64,000 bases of DNA from Coptis chinensis (Eukaryota; Streptophyta; Magnoliopsida; Ranunculales; Ranunculaceae), in the NCBI GenBank assembly GCA_015680905.1, contig CM027384.1, positions 67,463,001 through 67,527,000 on the forward strand. The letters run 5' to 3'. Of the stretch, positions 45,445-55,829 are shown piece by piece. Position 1 is the stretch's first letter. Each line of letters starts with the position of its first letter. A model generated the notes under the pieces. The model saw nothing but the letters and a program-made list of their open reading frames with translations, was not told the DNA's origin and made no database searches. A program made the translations under genes and the position numbers.

Positions 45445-47092
45445 ATGTTCCTGAATTTCACACGTTTCAATGGTATTTTTCCTACCCTCTTTATTTACAA
45501 TACTTTGAGGACAAAGCATGCTTCTTGTTTGGGGGCATAGAAACACGTGTAATTAAGGCATCTGTTAGGATATAGATATGTATAATATGCATTTGTTTTC
45601 TAGTTAAAATTTCAAAAATTCAAAAATATAAATAAATAAGTTATGCTATACACTTAGGAATAGTGGTATTGTTTTCTTTCTCTATGCTCTTAACAATCTA
45701 GAAGTCTCAATGTAGCTTTTGCATCGAATAATTGTTAGAAACTTAGGTTAATATGTAGGTAATAATCTTTGCATCTATCTATAAATATATTACATGAGTA
45801 TCTATGATTGTTAGCAAGATAAGTTTACGAAATCTAGGCTAGGGTACTTATTCTACAAATCCTGTGAGAATATAGCCTAAAGCCTTATATGAAGCCGAAA
45901 CATTTGAGAAATGACACAAGGGAGAAGTAAAATCCGGATAGAGAAATCACACGTCCACTTGCTTGATCACTATGCCATATCCTAAGCGAGAATTTAGGCC
46001 CTCTTTGGATCGATATAGCCAGAAATTCAAACCTATGAATTATTTTCCGCTAGTAAGCCCCTCGAACCTTTCTTTAGCCTTCCATAAACCACAATTCCTT
46101 TACCCTGTTGTTAAAAACAAAACAAAATAAAAAATTCAACTTACCTAATCTAGAATAAGTCCGAGAATAGAATGAGTGAAGAAAGAAGAAGAGAAAACCC
46201 GTGTAAACAAAAATTAGTTAGTTGAGAGGAAAAGAAAAGAAGTTTCCATCCAAGGAAAAAAAAAAAAAAATAGAAATAAATAAAAAACTCCAAAAATAGA
46301 ATAAAAGGGAGTCAAAAGCCAAAGAAAAGAAAAAAAAGGAAAATATGGCTAAGGATGGAAACAAAGTATAGAAGCAAAAGAAAATAACAAGGTTTTCTAA
46401 GTTACATAATATGAAAACTCTATTATCTCAGACTTGTTCTTTTTGAATACCCATTTCTTTCCTTCTTAAACCATCTCCTAATCCCCCGCAACACCTAATA
46501 AAGACCTCTAGCTCAATTAGGAATAGGTTAGTGTGATAGTAAGTGGCAGATGTGTTTGATCGACTTTCGCTTCCTTGTTGTCATTGAGATTGTAAGGTAA
46601 AGTGTGCCCAATCGCATTAATCGGAGTAAATGAACTTGAGTGGAAAAATCGAGTGTTGTATCTTGACTATTATTGTGAGAACCTACTTAAGGACGCTATT
46701 CCGAGTTTCAGAAACGAACGTGCTAGGCATTTCATAGTATTACTCATTGTATATATGTTTATTGTAGATGATTGATTATTATGCATATATTAGCTTAGGT
46801 TTTGCCTTGATTACTCTATATGCATTGCTAGATAGAGGTATAGTTAATTTAGAGCATGAATACGGAAACAATAGTTTTATTTCTTAGTCGTTGTAGTATA
46901 GATGAAGTTTGTGAGTACCTTCACTGGAAAACTCTCACGAGGCTATAACTCGTCCACTAGGGGATTCCTAGTGGTTTAAGGCCTTGTTGCATATGGTCAA
47001 TGCAATCGCACTCAGCGAAACGAGAGTAGCTAGAACTCCATTTTTGGTCACTTATTCTAATTTCTCATCTTTGCTTGAGGACAAGCAAAATG
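45445..47092 (+). other. 3' noncoding region of B
   Basis: AT-rich. It carries TTGAGGACAAAGCATG with TTGTTTGGGGG (about 45505-45535) and the unoccupied M target site (46491-46495). No gene is seen. Confidence 0.75.
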
Positions 47093-47108
47093 CTGTTTGG
47101 GGGTGGTT
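47093..47108 (+). other. Polypurine tract of B
   Basis: TGTTTGGGGGTGGTT next to the 3' LTR, after CTTGAGGACAAGCAAAATG. Confidence 0.85.
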
Positions 47109-48628
47109 TGATAAGAGCCCAAAACTGTAGTTTTAACCCTGTAACAGTCATACTATTAGACCAATTATATGAGTAATAATTAAGAGTTAACACTGATTAC
47201 GTGTTTTTATGCATTTCAGGCTTCAAAGTCTATTATGTACAGAAATGTGCCACTTTAGCAAGATAAAGGAGCAAAGGTCCGTTACTAAGGAGTTCCGTGA
47301 TTAAAGCCCAAAATTCAAGAAGATAAAGCCTTTCTAAAGCCCGTTCAAAAGCTGAAAAGTCGACGCGGGTAGAAACATCACACAAGTCAGCAGAACTTCC
47401 GAAGGCTGTATCTTTGGACTCATACCTCGGAATGGGGCCTACCTTATGTCAAAACGACCGGCTCGGAAAGAGCTTTCCAATGGTCTAAGCCTTGACCCAA
47501 TTAGAGGAGCAGAAGTGGACGAAAAGTCTGTTGAAGCCAACTGCAGCTGAAGAGGCCTTTTTGGACTGAAAGAATTGGGTTTTGGGCCTGATTCTCTGGC
47601 CCAAAACATGGCTCCAAGCCCATGCACGATTTTTGGATCTGAATGTATAAAAACCAAATCTTCACTCTTTGTTAATGGTAGATAGGGTAGATAGTTAATG
47701 ATAGCTAGTTAGACCTAAAAATATATAGAATTCTAGATCTAGTTTTTAGTAGAGTAATTAAGTTTAAGTTCCATTTTCAATTCTTGTTTTAGATTAAGTC
47801 TTTGAATCATTGTTCTTGATTGATTAGATAAATAAGAATAGTTATTTTTGTCAATTTCGATTCTTGTCAGTTACATTTGTGTTAGATCTGATTTCATTTA
47901 TTACTTGTTATTCAATTCTTAGTTATTAATTAGATTTTAATTATTGTTTAAATTAGATTAGTAAATTTCAATTCTTTATATTATGTTTCGTTTTAATTTA
48001 ATTGGAAATGATTGCGTAATGATTCTCGGCTAAACCTCCATTAGAGGGGGTTGAGAAGCCTTGATGAAAGTTTGATTCCGATTATCGTAGAGTCATCGTA
48101 AATTCCTTTCCACTCTAGAAACGATTAGTTCACCATGAGAATGGGTTTAATCGTTCATATGCTAGTTATGAATTGGTAGGAATGCCATGTGTAATTAGGG
48201 ATTAGGAGTAACCATATTTTTTCTGCAAGCGATTCAATTCGGATTCTGACGATTATTCGTCGTTAGTAGGATTAAGTCGAAGTTAAGGTGGAATCAATCC
48301 CCTCTAACTCCTTATCATAGAATCAACGTAGCATTCCTATAGTTGTTACGATGTCGACTAGTTGCATCTTGTGGGTAGTTGCATCGTAGTCTAGTTGCCA
48401 CTTCAAAATCTCTCATTAGACTTTTTAGTTAAGAGTACTTATCGTAGAGAGAACATTAACATGCGGAAGGACTAAGAGTGGAACGAATCACTCTACTCCA
48501 CTATATATCATAGGATTGAGAGTAGAAATTTTTGATAAAATATAGGCACATAAGATAGTTTTAGTTTACTTACGTTTTGAGTTCATCGTTCATTTCATAG
48601 GTAAACTATCCAATTTTATGTTTTATCA
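47109..48628 (+). repeat. 3' LTR of B
   Basis: 1520 bp, TGATAAGAGCCC to TTTTATCA, with TATA at 47646-47653, followed by CTACC (48629-48633). Confidence 0.95.
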
Positions 48629-48965
48629 CTACCTCTAACAAGATATGGTCTAGATTCAGACTTCCATAAGAAGAGAATTCCTAATAGGAAGGTAGAGTCC
48701 AAAGATGGAAGGGAACTCACAAGCGGTGAGGTTCGCCCTAACCCTAGGACTCTCAAAACTCTTCCTATATAAACCATAGGAATTTGCTCTTAGGAACTAC
48801 GCAAAATAGGGTTTGATTCTCTAAAATAAACAAGGAGATACGTAGGCAGCTGTCAGGCGGTTCAACCCTAAACTCACAATCATCTCATCCCTTCTCCACT
48901 CAGAAAAAGCTTATAGATCACAAGGTGCAGAGGAAGATCAGGGGATACTCAAAAACTTCCCTAGA
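48629..48965 (+). repeat. 5' LTR of T, second part
   Basis: Resumes after B with CTACC then TCTAACAAGATATGG, has a TATA box CTATATAAACC (48765-48775), and ends CTTCCCTAGA. The 3' LTR end reads CTCCCCTACA, so the last bases have mutated. Confidence 0.9.
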
Positions 48966-48970
48966 TCTTG

Positions 48971-48988
48971 TGGTGTCGTCTGTGGGGA
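48971..48988 (+). other. Primer-binding site of T
   Basis: TGGTGTCGTCTGTGGGGA, five bases after the LTR. The form TGG(T/C)G(C/T)CGTCTGTGG is usual for Tat-lineage elements; I do not assign the tRNA. Confidence 0.7.
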
Positions 48989-49045
48989 CGAAAGCAGGTA
49001 AACATTCATTCAAATGACTGATTTAGTTTAAAAACTCTTACTATT

Positions 49046-50800
49046 GTGATGGCAGGAGCAAAGAAAACAAAGGGTGGTGCTACCACGCGCAGCTACGCCG
49101 TGAGAGAAGAAGAGCACGAGATACCTAAAAGGGGAGAGAATGTCGACCACCATGATGCGAATAATCCCCTCCAAAGACCTATGACCAGCACCGACGGACC
49201 AGTAGCTCCCGGTGCAAGCCCTAGGAATAACGCTCCAGAGGAGCATCAAGATGGTGAGAATGTTGTCCTCATCAACCCAGAGTCTGTTCAGGCAAGCCAG
49301 GTAGTATAGGCTCTGGAACAGCAACAAAGCAATCTTGAATGAGAAGTACAGCTGCTGAGGCATTTGTATCAATCTAACACAAGGAAAGAGCCACTCATCG
49401 ATCTCGATGATGACGACCTTCCAGAAGGTGGTCGTGCAAAGAACCCAAGGCCTAGGGGTCCCATTCGACGCAATACATCTGAGTCGGAATATAGCAACTC
49501 AAATGAGGACTCGGATACAGCATCTGAACTAGAGTCAACTGACCAGGATTGTGATGTTGACCCTCAACACAGGAAAAGAGCTCATATCAAGAAGCATTCA
49601 ACCAAAGAAACTGCATTGGAAACTGAGGAGAATGACCTAATCCGCCAGATGCATCGAATGACAGGCAAGGGGAGAAAAATACAAGACTCATTTATTCAAT
49701 TCGCCATAATGGGGGCGGGCATATCTCCTTTCACATCTCGAATAATGAGAAAGCCTTATCCCCGCGGTTACTAGCAACTAAAGTTTAGTGTCTTCAATAG
49801 CCAGTCAGATCTGGTGGATCACGTGTTCAGATATCAAGCAACTATGGGGCCATATGACAGGTATGACCACGTCATGTGTCAAGAGTTCAAAGCTTCCCTG
49901 TCTATATCTACGCTCCAGTGGTACCACAGATTACCTGAGCGGTAGATCAAGTCCTCAAAAGAAATGTTTAGGACCTTCATAGACAGGTACTCGTGCAACA
50001 AGCACCAACCAAAGTGGATCGACACATTGTTCAACATTAAGAAAAAAAATGGAGAAGCATTGAGGTCCTACATGCAACGATTCATGGAAATTTCAATCCA
50101 GATAGAGTCCTGCGATAAACAGACTACCATAATAGCTTTCAAACAAGAGTTTGATGAAAACAACGCTTTATTCGGATCCCTCTCCAGGAAACCACCCCAT
50201 GATTTGGAAGAACTTCTAGATAGGGTTGAGACTCATGCGGGGTGGGAGGAGGATGTCCTGAACAGACGTTAGGAAACAAAGAAGACAAATTGGATAGCTC
50301 CTATGCCCACTCGAGAAGGGAACTTTTCCCCACAAAAACCAAAGAGAGATCGGTATTGTGGTCGCCAAAGGGCTGAATCCCCATCAAAGGGACGAATGCC
50401 CAAAAGACAGTACCAGAATATGGCCAGTAGTGCAGATGGAAAACCACAAAAGAAGCCATGTGTGGAACGAGCTAAAGAAGCTCTTCCCTCGATGGACAGA
50501 AACTTCGCCCCTCTGAACAAATGCCAGATGTGGTTTTGGACTCGATCAAGAATTAGAGTTTCCTCAAATGGCCAGCTCCACTTAAGTCAGGCTCCCTGGG
50601 TACTAGAGACCAAAAGACCTACTACAAGTTCCATAAGAGTAAGGGTCACAGTACCAGAGCATGCATGACCATGAAAAATGAACTACATGATTTGATTGAA
50701 AGGGGGTATTTGAAGCAGTTTTAGCACACGAACAGGCGAACGCAGTATAGCCTGAGGAGATCAGCACGTCAATTCAGGATCCCCCAGGAACTGGACCACT
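49046..50800 (+). pseudogene. gag of T, broken
   Basis: Segments 49046-49309 (MMAGAKKTKGGATTRSYAV), 49364-49774 and 49964-50272 cover a Tat-type gag. It holds an acidic linker (LIDLDDDDLPEGG), then NDLIRQMHRMTGKGRKIQDS and YMQRFMEISIQIESCDKQT. The capsid part aligns with Z (60775-60380, minus) and Y. The C-terminal zinc-finger region, readable in Y as YCKFHKSKGHSTRAC, is out of frame near 50620. Stops include TAG at 49307-49309, where Y has CAG. Gag forms the particle. Confidence 0.8.
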
Positions 50801-51430
50801 CAATGGCAAACTCCAGATAAATATGATTTCCAGAAAGGCAATCAAACAAAGTGGGCAGTTCACCGAAAAGGGTGCGCGATATCAAATGCACATCGCCAAG
50901 CAAATAAGGATCATGAACAGCGAACTAACTACGGGTGCTCAGGTCAATGCAGTACCCCATAAAGATCCATTTATCCTCTTCACTGAGGCTGACTATTTTA
51001 GCATCCAGAGCTCACTTGATGATGCACTTGTTCTAACACTCCCTTTTGGGGATTATGATTTGAATCGCATATTGGTTGTTCCAGGCAACTCAGCAGATAT
51101 GTTATACCACAACGCATTCAAAAAGCTGTAGATTTCTAATTCCGAGATGGTTGCCACCAACTCTAACCTATATGGATTCAACGGGGATAAAGCTCTAACA
51201 GTTAGGGAGATCCAACAACCCATAGCTACGGGTCCGATAACTCTCATCATAAATTTTGTTGTAGTAAAAGCTAACATACCCTATCACATGATCTTGGGCA
51301 GGACCTAGCTGCACAGACTCCACATTGTTCCCAGCACCTATCACCAGTGTCTGAAGTTCCCACATAATGGGAAAATTAAGACAGTCAGAGGAGATCAGGT
51401 GGCTACCAAACCATGTTATGCTCTGGTGAC
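50801..51430 (+). pseudogene. Protease region of T with damaged active site
   Basis: Open at 50823-51131. The active-site region reads RILVVPGNSADMLYHNAFKK where Z has ILVDTGSSTNILYYDALKK, so the catalytic Asp-Thr-Gly is lost (D to V, T to P). Further text (GPITLIINFVVVKANIPYHM in another frame) matches the flank of the T insertion in Z. Confidence 0.75.
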
Positions 51431-52410
51431 AAAGAAGTCCCAACTCCCTTTCAAACCAATGGAGGTAGGGCAACCCGCCAAATAGCAATTACAATTGGAT
51501 CCACCTTTTTTGGACCTGGTCCCAAGAGAGAGGGAGGGTCCTCTCTCACTGGAGCCGTTAGAGGAAGTGGAAATTGTGGGAGGTAGCTCACCAAAAACCA
51601 CTTTCATCGGCACCTTGTTGAGTTCTGAAGAGCGTCAGGCTCTAATACACTTCCTTCGAGAGCACAAAGATGTGTTTGCTTGGTCGTTTGAAGAAATGCC
51701 AGGAATTGACCCCCATGTGGCATGTCACTAGCTCAATGTCCGCAATGATGCAATAGCAGTCAAGCAGAAACTGAGAAAGATAGGTGCTGACAGATCCAAA
51801 GTGGTAAAAGCCGAAGTTGAAAAACTAAAGATAGCTAATTTTGTCAGGGAAATCAATTTTCCCACCTGGATTTCTAATATTGTCCCAGTACATAAGAAGA
51901 ATGGGTTATGGAGAATATGCATCGACTTCACGGAACTAAACCCAGCGTATCCAAAAGACAGTTATCCTCTACTGCGGATTCACAAATTGGAAGATGCGAC
52001 GGCTGGATATGAACTATTATCTTTCACAGATGGGTCATCTGACTACAACTAGATCCCATTACATGAGGAAGACCACAAGCATGCAAGTTTCACAACAGAG
52101 GATGGCATGTACTATTATCAGGTCATGTCGTTCAGACTGAAAATGCGGGAGCCACGTACCAACATTTGGTAAACAAAATGTTTGAAAGATTAATAAGCAA
52201 CATTGTGGAAGTGTATGTAGACGATCTCTTGATCAAGAGCCTGAGACAGGGAGATTATGTCTCCCACTTGAAATATGCATTTGACATTCTCTGAGAGTAT
52301 CGCATGAAACTCAATCCTGCGAATATGATTTTGCTATCTCATCAGGGAAGTTTCTAGGGTATCTGGTTACAAAGCAAGGAATCGAGGCAAACCCAGATCA
52401 AATTCAGGCT
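51431..52410 (+). pseudogene. Reverse transcriptase of T, broken
   Basis: The lead-in 51495-51731 (ERQALIHFLREHKDVFAWSF, EMPGIDPHVACH) is followed by RT fingers at 51801-52052 (KKNGLWRICIDFTELNPAYP, ELLSFTDGSSDYN). The catalytic site reads VEVYVDDLLIKS (YVDD at 52214-52225), then KFLGYLVTKQGI near 52350. There are several stops (TAG at 51729-51731 and 52050-52052) and shifts. RT makes DNA from the element RNA. Confidence 0.85.
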
Positions 52411-52940
52411 TTCATAGAAATGTCTTCACCTAAAAATATGAAAGAGGTTCAAAAAGTTACAGGCATGTTAGCAACTCTGAATAGGGTCATCTCCAAGAGT
52501 TCAGACAAGTGCAAACCTCTGTTTCAATTACTTCAAAAATATACCTCCTTTGCATGGGCAGAAGAATGCCAAAAAGCATTCGATCACCTCAAAACATATC
52601 TAGGGGAACCACCAATCATTTCCAAACCAGTTGAAGGAGAAGTTTTGGGTCTTTATCTCTGTTCGTCTGACTACGGTATCAGTTTTGTACTGATACGTGT
52701 GGATGAAAAGAATGTTGAAAAACCTGTCTATTTCTTGAGCTGAATGCTCCTACCAGCAGAAACAAGGTATCTTAAACTCGAAATAGTCGCTTTAGCCCTT
52801 GATTTTACAGCAGAGCGCTACGACCGTACTTCCAGTCCCACACTATCTGGGTAATCATAGAATACCAGTTACGATCAGTTCTGGAAATGACTAACAGGTC
52901 AGGGAGGTTAGCTAAATGGTCCGTGCAACTGTCAGAGTAT
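52411..52940 (+). pseudogene. First RNase H of T, broken
   Basis: The segment 52420-52743 reads KCKPLFQLLQKYTSFAWAEE, then GLYLCSSDYGISFVLIRVDE and KPVYFLS, ending in TGA at 52741-52743. It continues in another frame with PAETRYLKLEI-type text. This is the standard Ty3/gypsy tether and RNase H next to RT. Confidence 0.8.
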
Positions 52941-53580
52941 GACATTATCTATGTCTCCCGAATCTCAGAGAAGGGTCAAGCGCTAGTAGAATTCTTGGGA
53001 GATTTCCGAATAACCTACACTGGGTACGACTCCACAACCCCCAGTCCAGATGATGGCATCCTGCCTGAGTCTCCAAACACCCATCCAGACTTATGGGAGT
53101 CGAGCTCCAGATGGCGACTGTTTGTGGATGGGTCTTCAAATGACAGAGGCGCGGGAGTGGGAGCTGTGTTAGTTACTCCTGACAACATGCGACTGGAGAA
53201 ATCCATTCGGTTAGGTTGGAACGCCTCTAACAATGAGGCAGAGTATAAGGTGACACTTGCTGGTTTCATAATGGCTCTCCACCTGGGCCTAACACACCTC
53301 ACAATTTTTAGTGACTCTCAGCTGGTTCTGTTTCAAATTGATGGAGGGTATGAGGCCACAGACGAGCGGATGGCCAAATACCTGTAACTGGTGAGGGGTA
53401 TTCAGGGCAAGTTTGAGAATATACAGTTCTATCAGCTACCTCGATCAGAAAATCAACACACAGATGCTTTGGCATATGTTACCTCGATGTTGGGCAACAT
53501 CGAGTCTCGTTCCATCTCTATAGAGTTCCAAGAGAAACCCTGCATCAAACACTCACAGTTACAATAGTTTATGTTATTCT
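52941..53580 (+). pseudogene. Second (archaeal-type) RNase H of T
   Basis: In the open segment 52887-53387 the domain runs RWRLFVDGSSNDRGAGVGAV, NASNNEAEYKVTLAGF and [13 protein letters not shown], with Asp-Glu-Asp at the expected catalytic places. This extra RNase H is known from the Tat lineage (Tat, Ogre, Retand types) and is the main reason for placing T there. A stop after MAKYL (53385-53387) precedes the linker to integrase, with ENQHTDALAYVTSMLGNIES readable. Confidence 0.85.
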
Positions 53581-54817
53581 AGCCACCACTCCAAATTGGA
53601 TGGATCCATACAAGTCCTACCTCAAAGACGGAACACTCCCTAAGGATAAGAATATAGCTAGGTGTTTGCTTGCAAAGATATAAAGATTCAACCTCCTCGA
53701 AGATGATCTATACAAAAAGTCCTTTATGGGACCTTATCTCAGATGTCTCTCCCCAGACCTCACTGAACAGGTTATACGAGAGGTTCATGAAAGAATTTGT
53801 GGCAACCATGTTGGGGATAGAACACTAGCTCTCAAGATCCTAAGGCAAGGATACTTTTGGACTTACATGCAAAAGGATGCACAGGTTTTTGCCCACAAAT
53901 GTGAAAAGTGTCAATGATATGCGCCGCTTATCCATGCTCCAGCAACAGAGTTGCACCCATTAGCTAGCCCATGTCCATTTACACAGTGGGGAACTGACAT
54001 TGTAGGACCTCTACCACCCGCTCCCAGAAATGTCAGTTTCTTACTGGTCATAATGGATTACTTCACCAAGTGGATAGAAGCAGTGCCCCTTGTCTTCATT
54101 CACGAACAAGACGTCAGAAAGTTCATTTGGAACAACATTGTCTGTAGGTTTGGCATACCCAAAGTTATAATCTCAGATAATGGGCAACAGTTTGTTGGAA
54201 GATTGGTTGCTGAACTCTGTGAGGAGTTTCGCATTACCTATCTGTTCTCAACTCCAAGGTATCCACAAGGAAATGGCTAGGCTGAAGCCTCGAATAGGGT
54301 CGTTTTGGATAACATGAAGCATAAATTAGATGACGCAAACTGTTTATGGGTCGAGGAACTACCTAAGGTACTATGGGCATACCGAACTACACCCAGACGA
54401 TCAACTGGTGAGTCCCCATTTTCATTGACCTACAGAACTGAAACTATCATACCTCTTGAACTGGTAGCTCCCACCCAGAAGTCTGACATTGTGCACACCC
54501 TAGACAATAAGGAATTATTATGCAGAGAAATGGATCTCTTAGATGAAAAGAGAGAAGGTGTTGCACTGCGCTTAGCTGCCAACTAGCAGATGCTAAAAAA
54601 ATCATACGACAAGAGAGTCCAGATTTAATCTTTCAAATCTGGCGATCTGGTTATGCGCGAGATCCCAGAGCCCAACGGCAAGCTTGGACCCAACTGGGAA
54701 GGACCATACATCATCGACAAGGTTGGTTGAACTGGTTTTTACTACCTTCACACTGTTGAAGGTGACGTTCTTGTCAAACCATGGAACGCACAACACCTTC
54801 ACAAGTACTATCAGTAA
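53581..54817 (+). pseudogene. Integrase of T, broken by C-to-T stops
   Basis: The zinc-finger part (53726-53917) reads VHERICGNHVGDRTLALKIL and then AHKCEKCQ, an H-H-C-C type finger, ending in TGA (expected CGA). The core has D in GTDIVGPLPPAP, D in VIISDNGQQFVG and E in AEASNRVVLD, so all three catalytic residues survive. TAG stops at about 54277 and 54583 stand where Z has CAG. The C-terminus ends WNAQHLHKYYQ with stop 54815-54817. Confidence 0.85.
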
Positions 54818-55829
54818 ATTATTCTTTCATGCTTTGTTATGCAATTTATTCTCTCTAGTTATCAATAAAGTTCTTCACCTTGCAATTAAATTTATTCCTT
54901 GCACGTACTTTATTTGTTATTCAAAATGGACTAAGCCTTTAGGGAATTATTTTCTCACTATCTGTTCAAGAATATTGTATGCCAATTTGCTTTAGAACTA
55001 GTGACACTGAGCATGTTGAAGTTGAACTACCAGTTCCTTTCTCATCCCCATGTAGCTGGAACTGTACTCCAGTTCTTTCAAGCTACGATTATCCTCGATG
55101 GGTTAGTGAATCTGACCACACTAATTGTTTAGTAAATTGTACGCCAGTTTGACTTTGAACAAGAGATAGTGTTCTTGAGAGCTTGAACTGTATGCCAGTT
55201 TCTAGAGCTCTCAAAACATCAAACATAAGGGTTGCTGGGAAGATTTGGGTTGGATCCAGATCCTAGCACGCAGTTATTAGCATGGAACTATATTGGCATG
55301 ATACCGCTGAGGAAGACTCCCCTATTGCTGTTCTAGCGATACCCTATTTCTTTTTTAAATAAATAGGACCTGTCGTTATTAAACATAGTGTTGTGCTCAT
55401 GGTACCAAGTTAATTTCACAAAGACATATGTCTCTATCGCGATCGAACTTTCAGTTACAGTTAACTTGAATGGCTTCCATGATATCCTGATCAGATTCTG
55501 GTTATGCCTCATTTTAATCTGTTTAGTCTACTAGGGTCATCTATTATTGTTCAAAATGAACTTTGGGGGCATCAAGGGTAGAGTATGCATAGTAGTATAT
55601 GTCATGTAACATAAAATGCTTCTAATGTATACATAAACTAGATGTGCTGCAGAGCTCAGTAAGTAAATAGTATGCATGCATAAAATAGAAGAGCTGCAAA
55701 AGCTCAATAAGTAAATAGTATGTGAGCTACATAGCTCAATATTACAAACCCATAAAATATTTATTTAAAAATAATTGTTTATGTTAATCATCAACTGAAA
55801 GGCCTATAGAGCAGGGGTAGGATCAAACT
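54818..55829 (+). other. Spacer between pol and antisense gene of T
   Basis: Noncoding. It contains the palindrome cluster (55024-55201), the homologue of the CACTA target site (about 55395-55412), and short repeated AGAGCTGCA / GAGCTCA text at 55640-55740. It matches Z 24202-24557 plus 31587-32189. Confidence 0.7.
55024..55201 (+). repeat. Palindrome cluster of T
   Basis: GAACTACCAGTTC (55024-55036), GAACTGTACTCCAGTTC (55059-55075), a half-copy GTACGCCAGTTT near 55139 and GAACTGTATGCCAGTTT (55185-55201). This is the same unit as in Z. Confidence 0.75.

Larger units (their letters stand above)
36029..48628 (+). mobile_element. Athila-like element B, gag-protease only (non-autonomous)
   Basis: 12,600 bp in the 5' LTR of T, with target copies CTGCC (36024-36028) and CTACC (48629-48633); the unoccupied site is CTGCC at 59212-59216. 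It has LTRs of 1519 and 1520 bp, a primer site, gag, protease, a 171-codon unknown ORF, post-pol ORF1 and ORF2, and a polypurine tract. Between protease and ORF1 there is no RT, RNase H or integrase sequence, while M has all three at this place. B therefore must have been copied by enzymes of another element. Confidence 0.92.
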
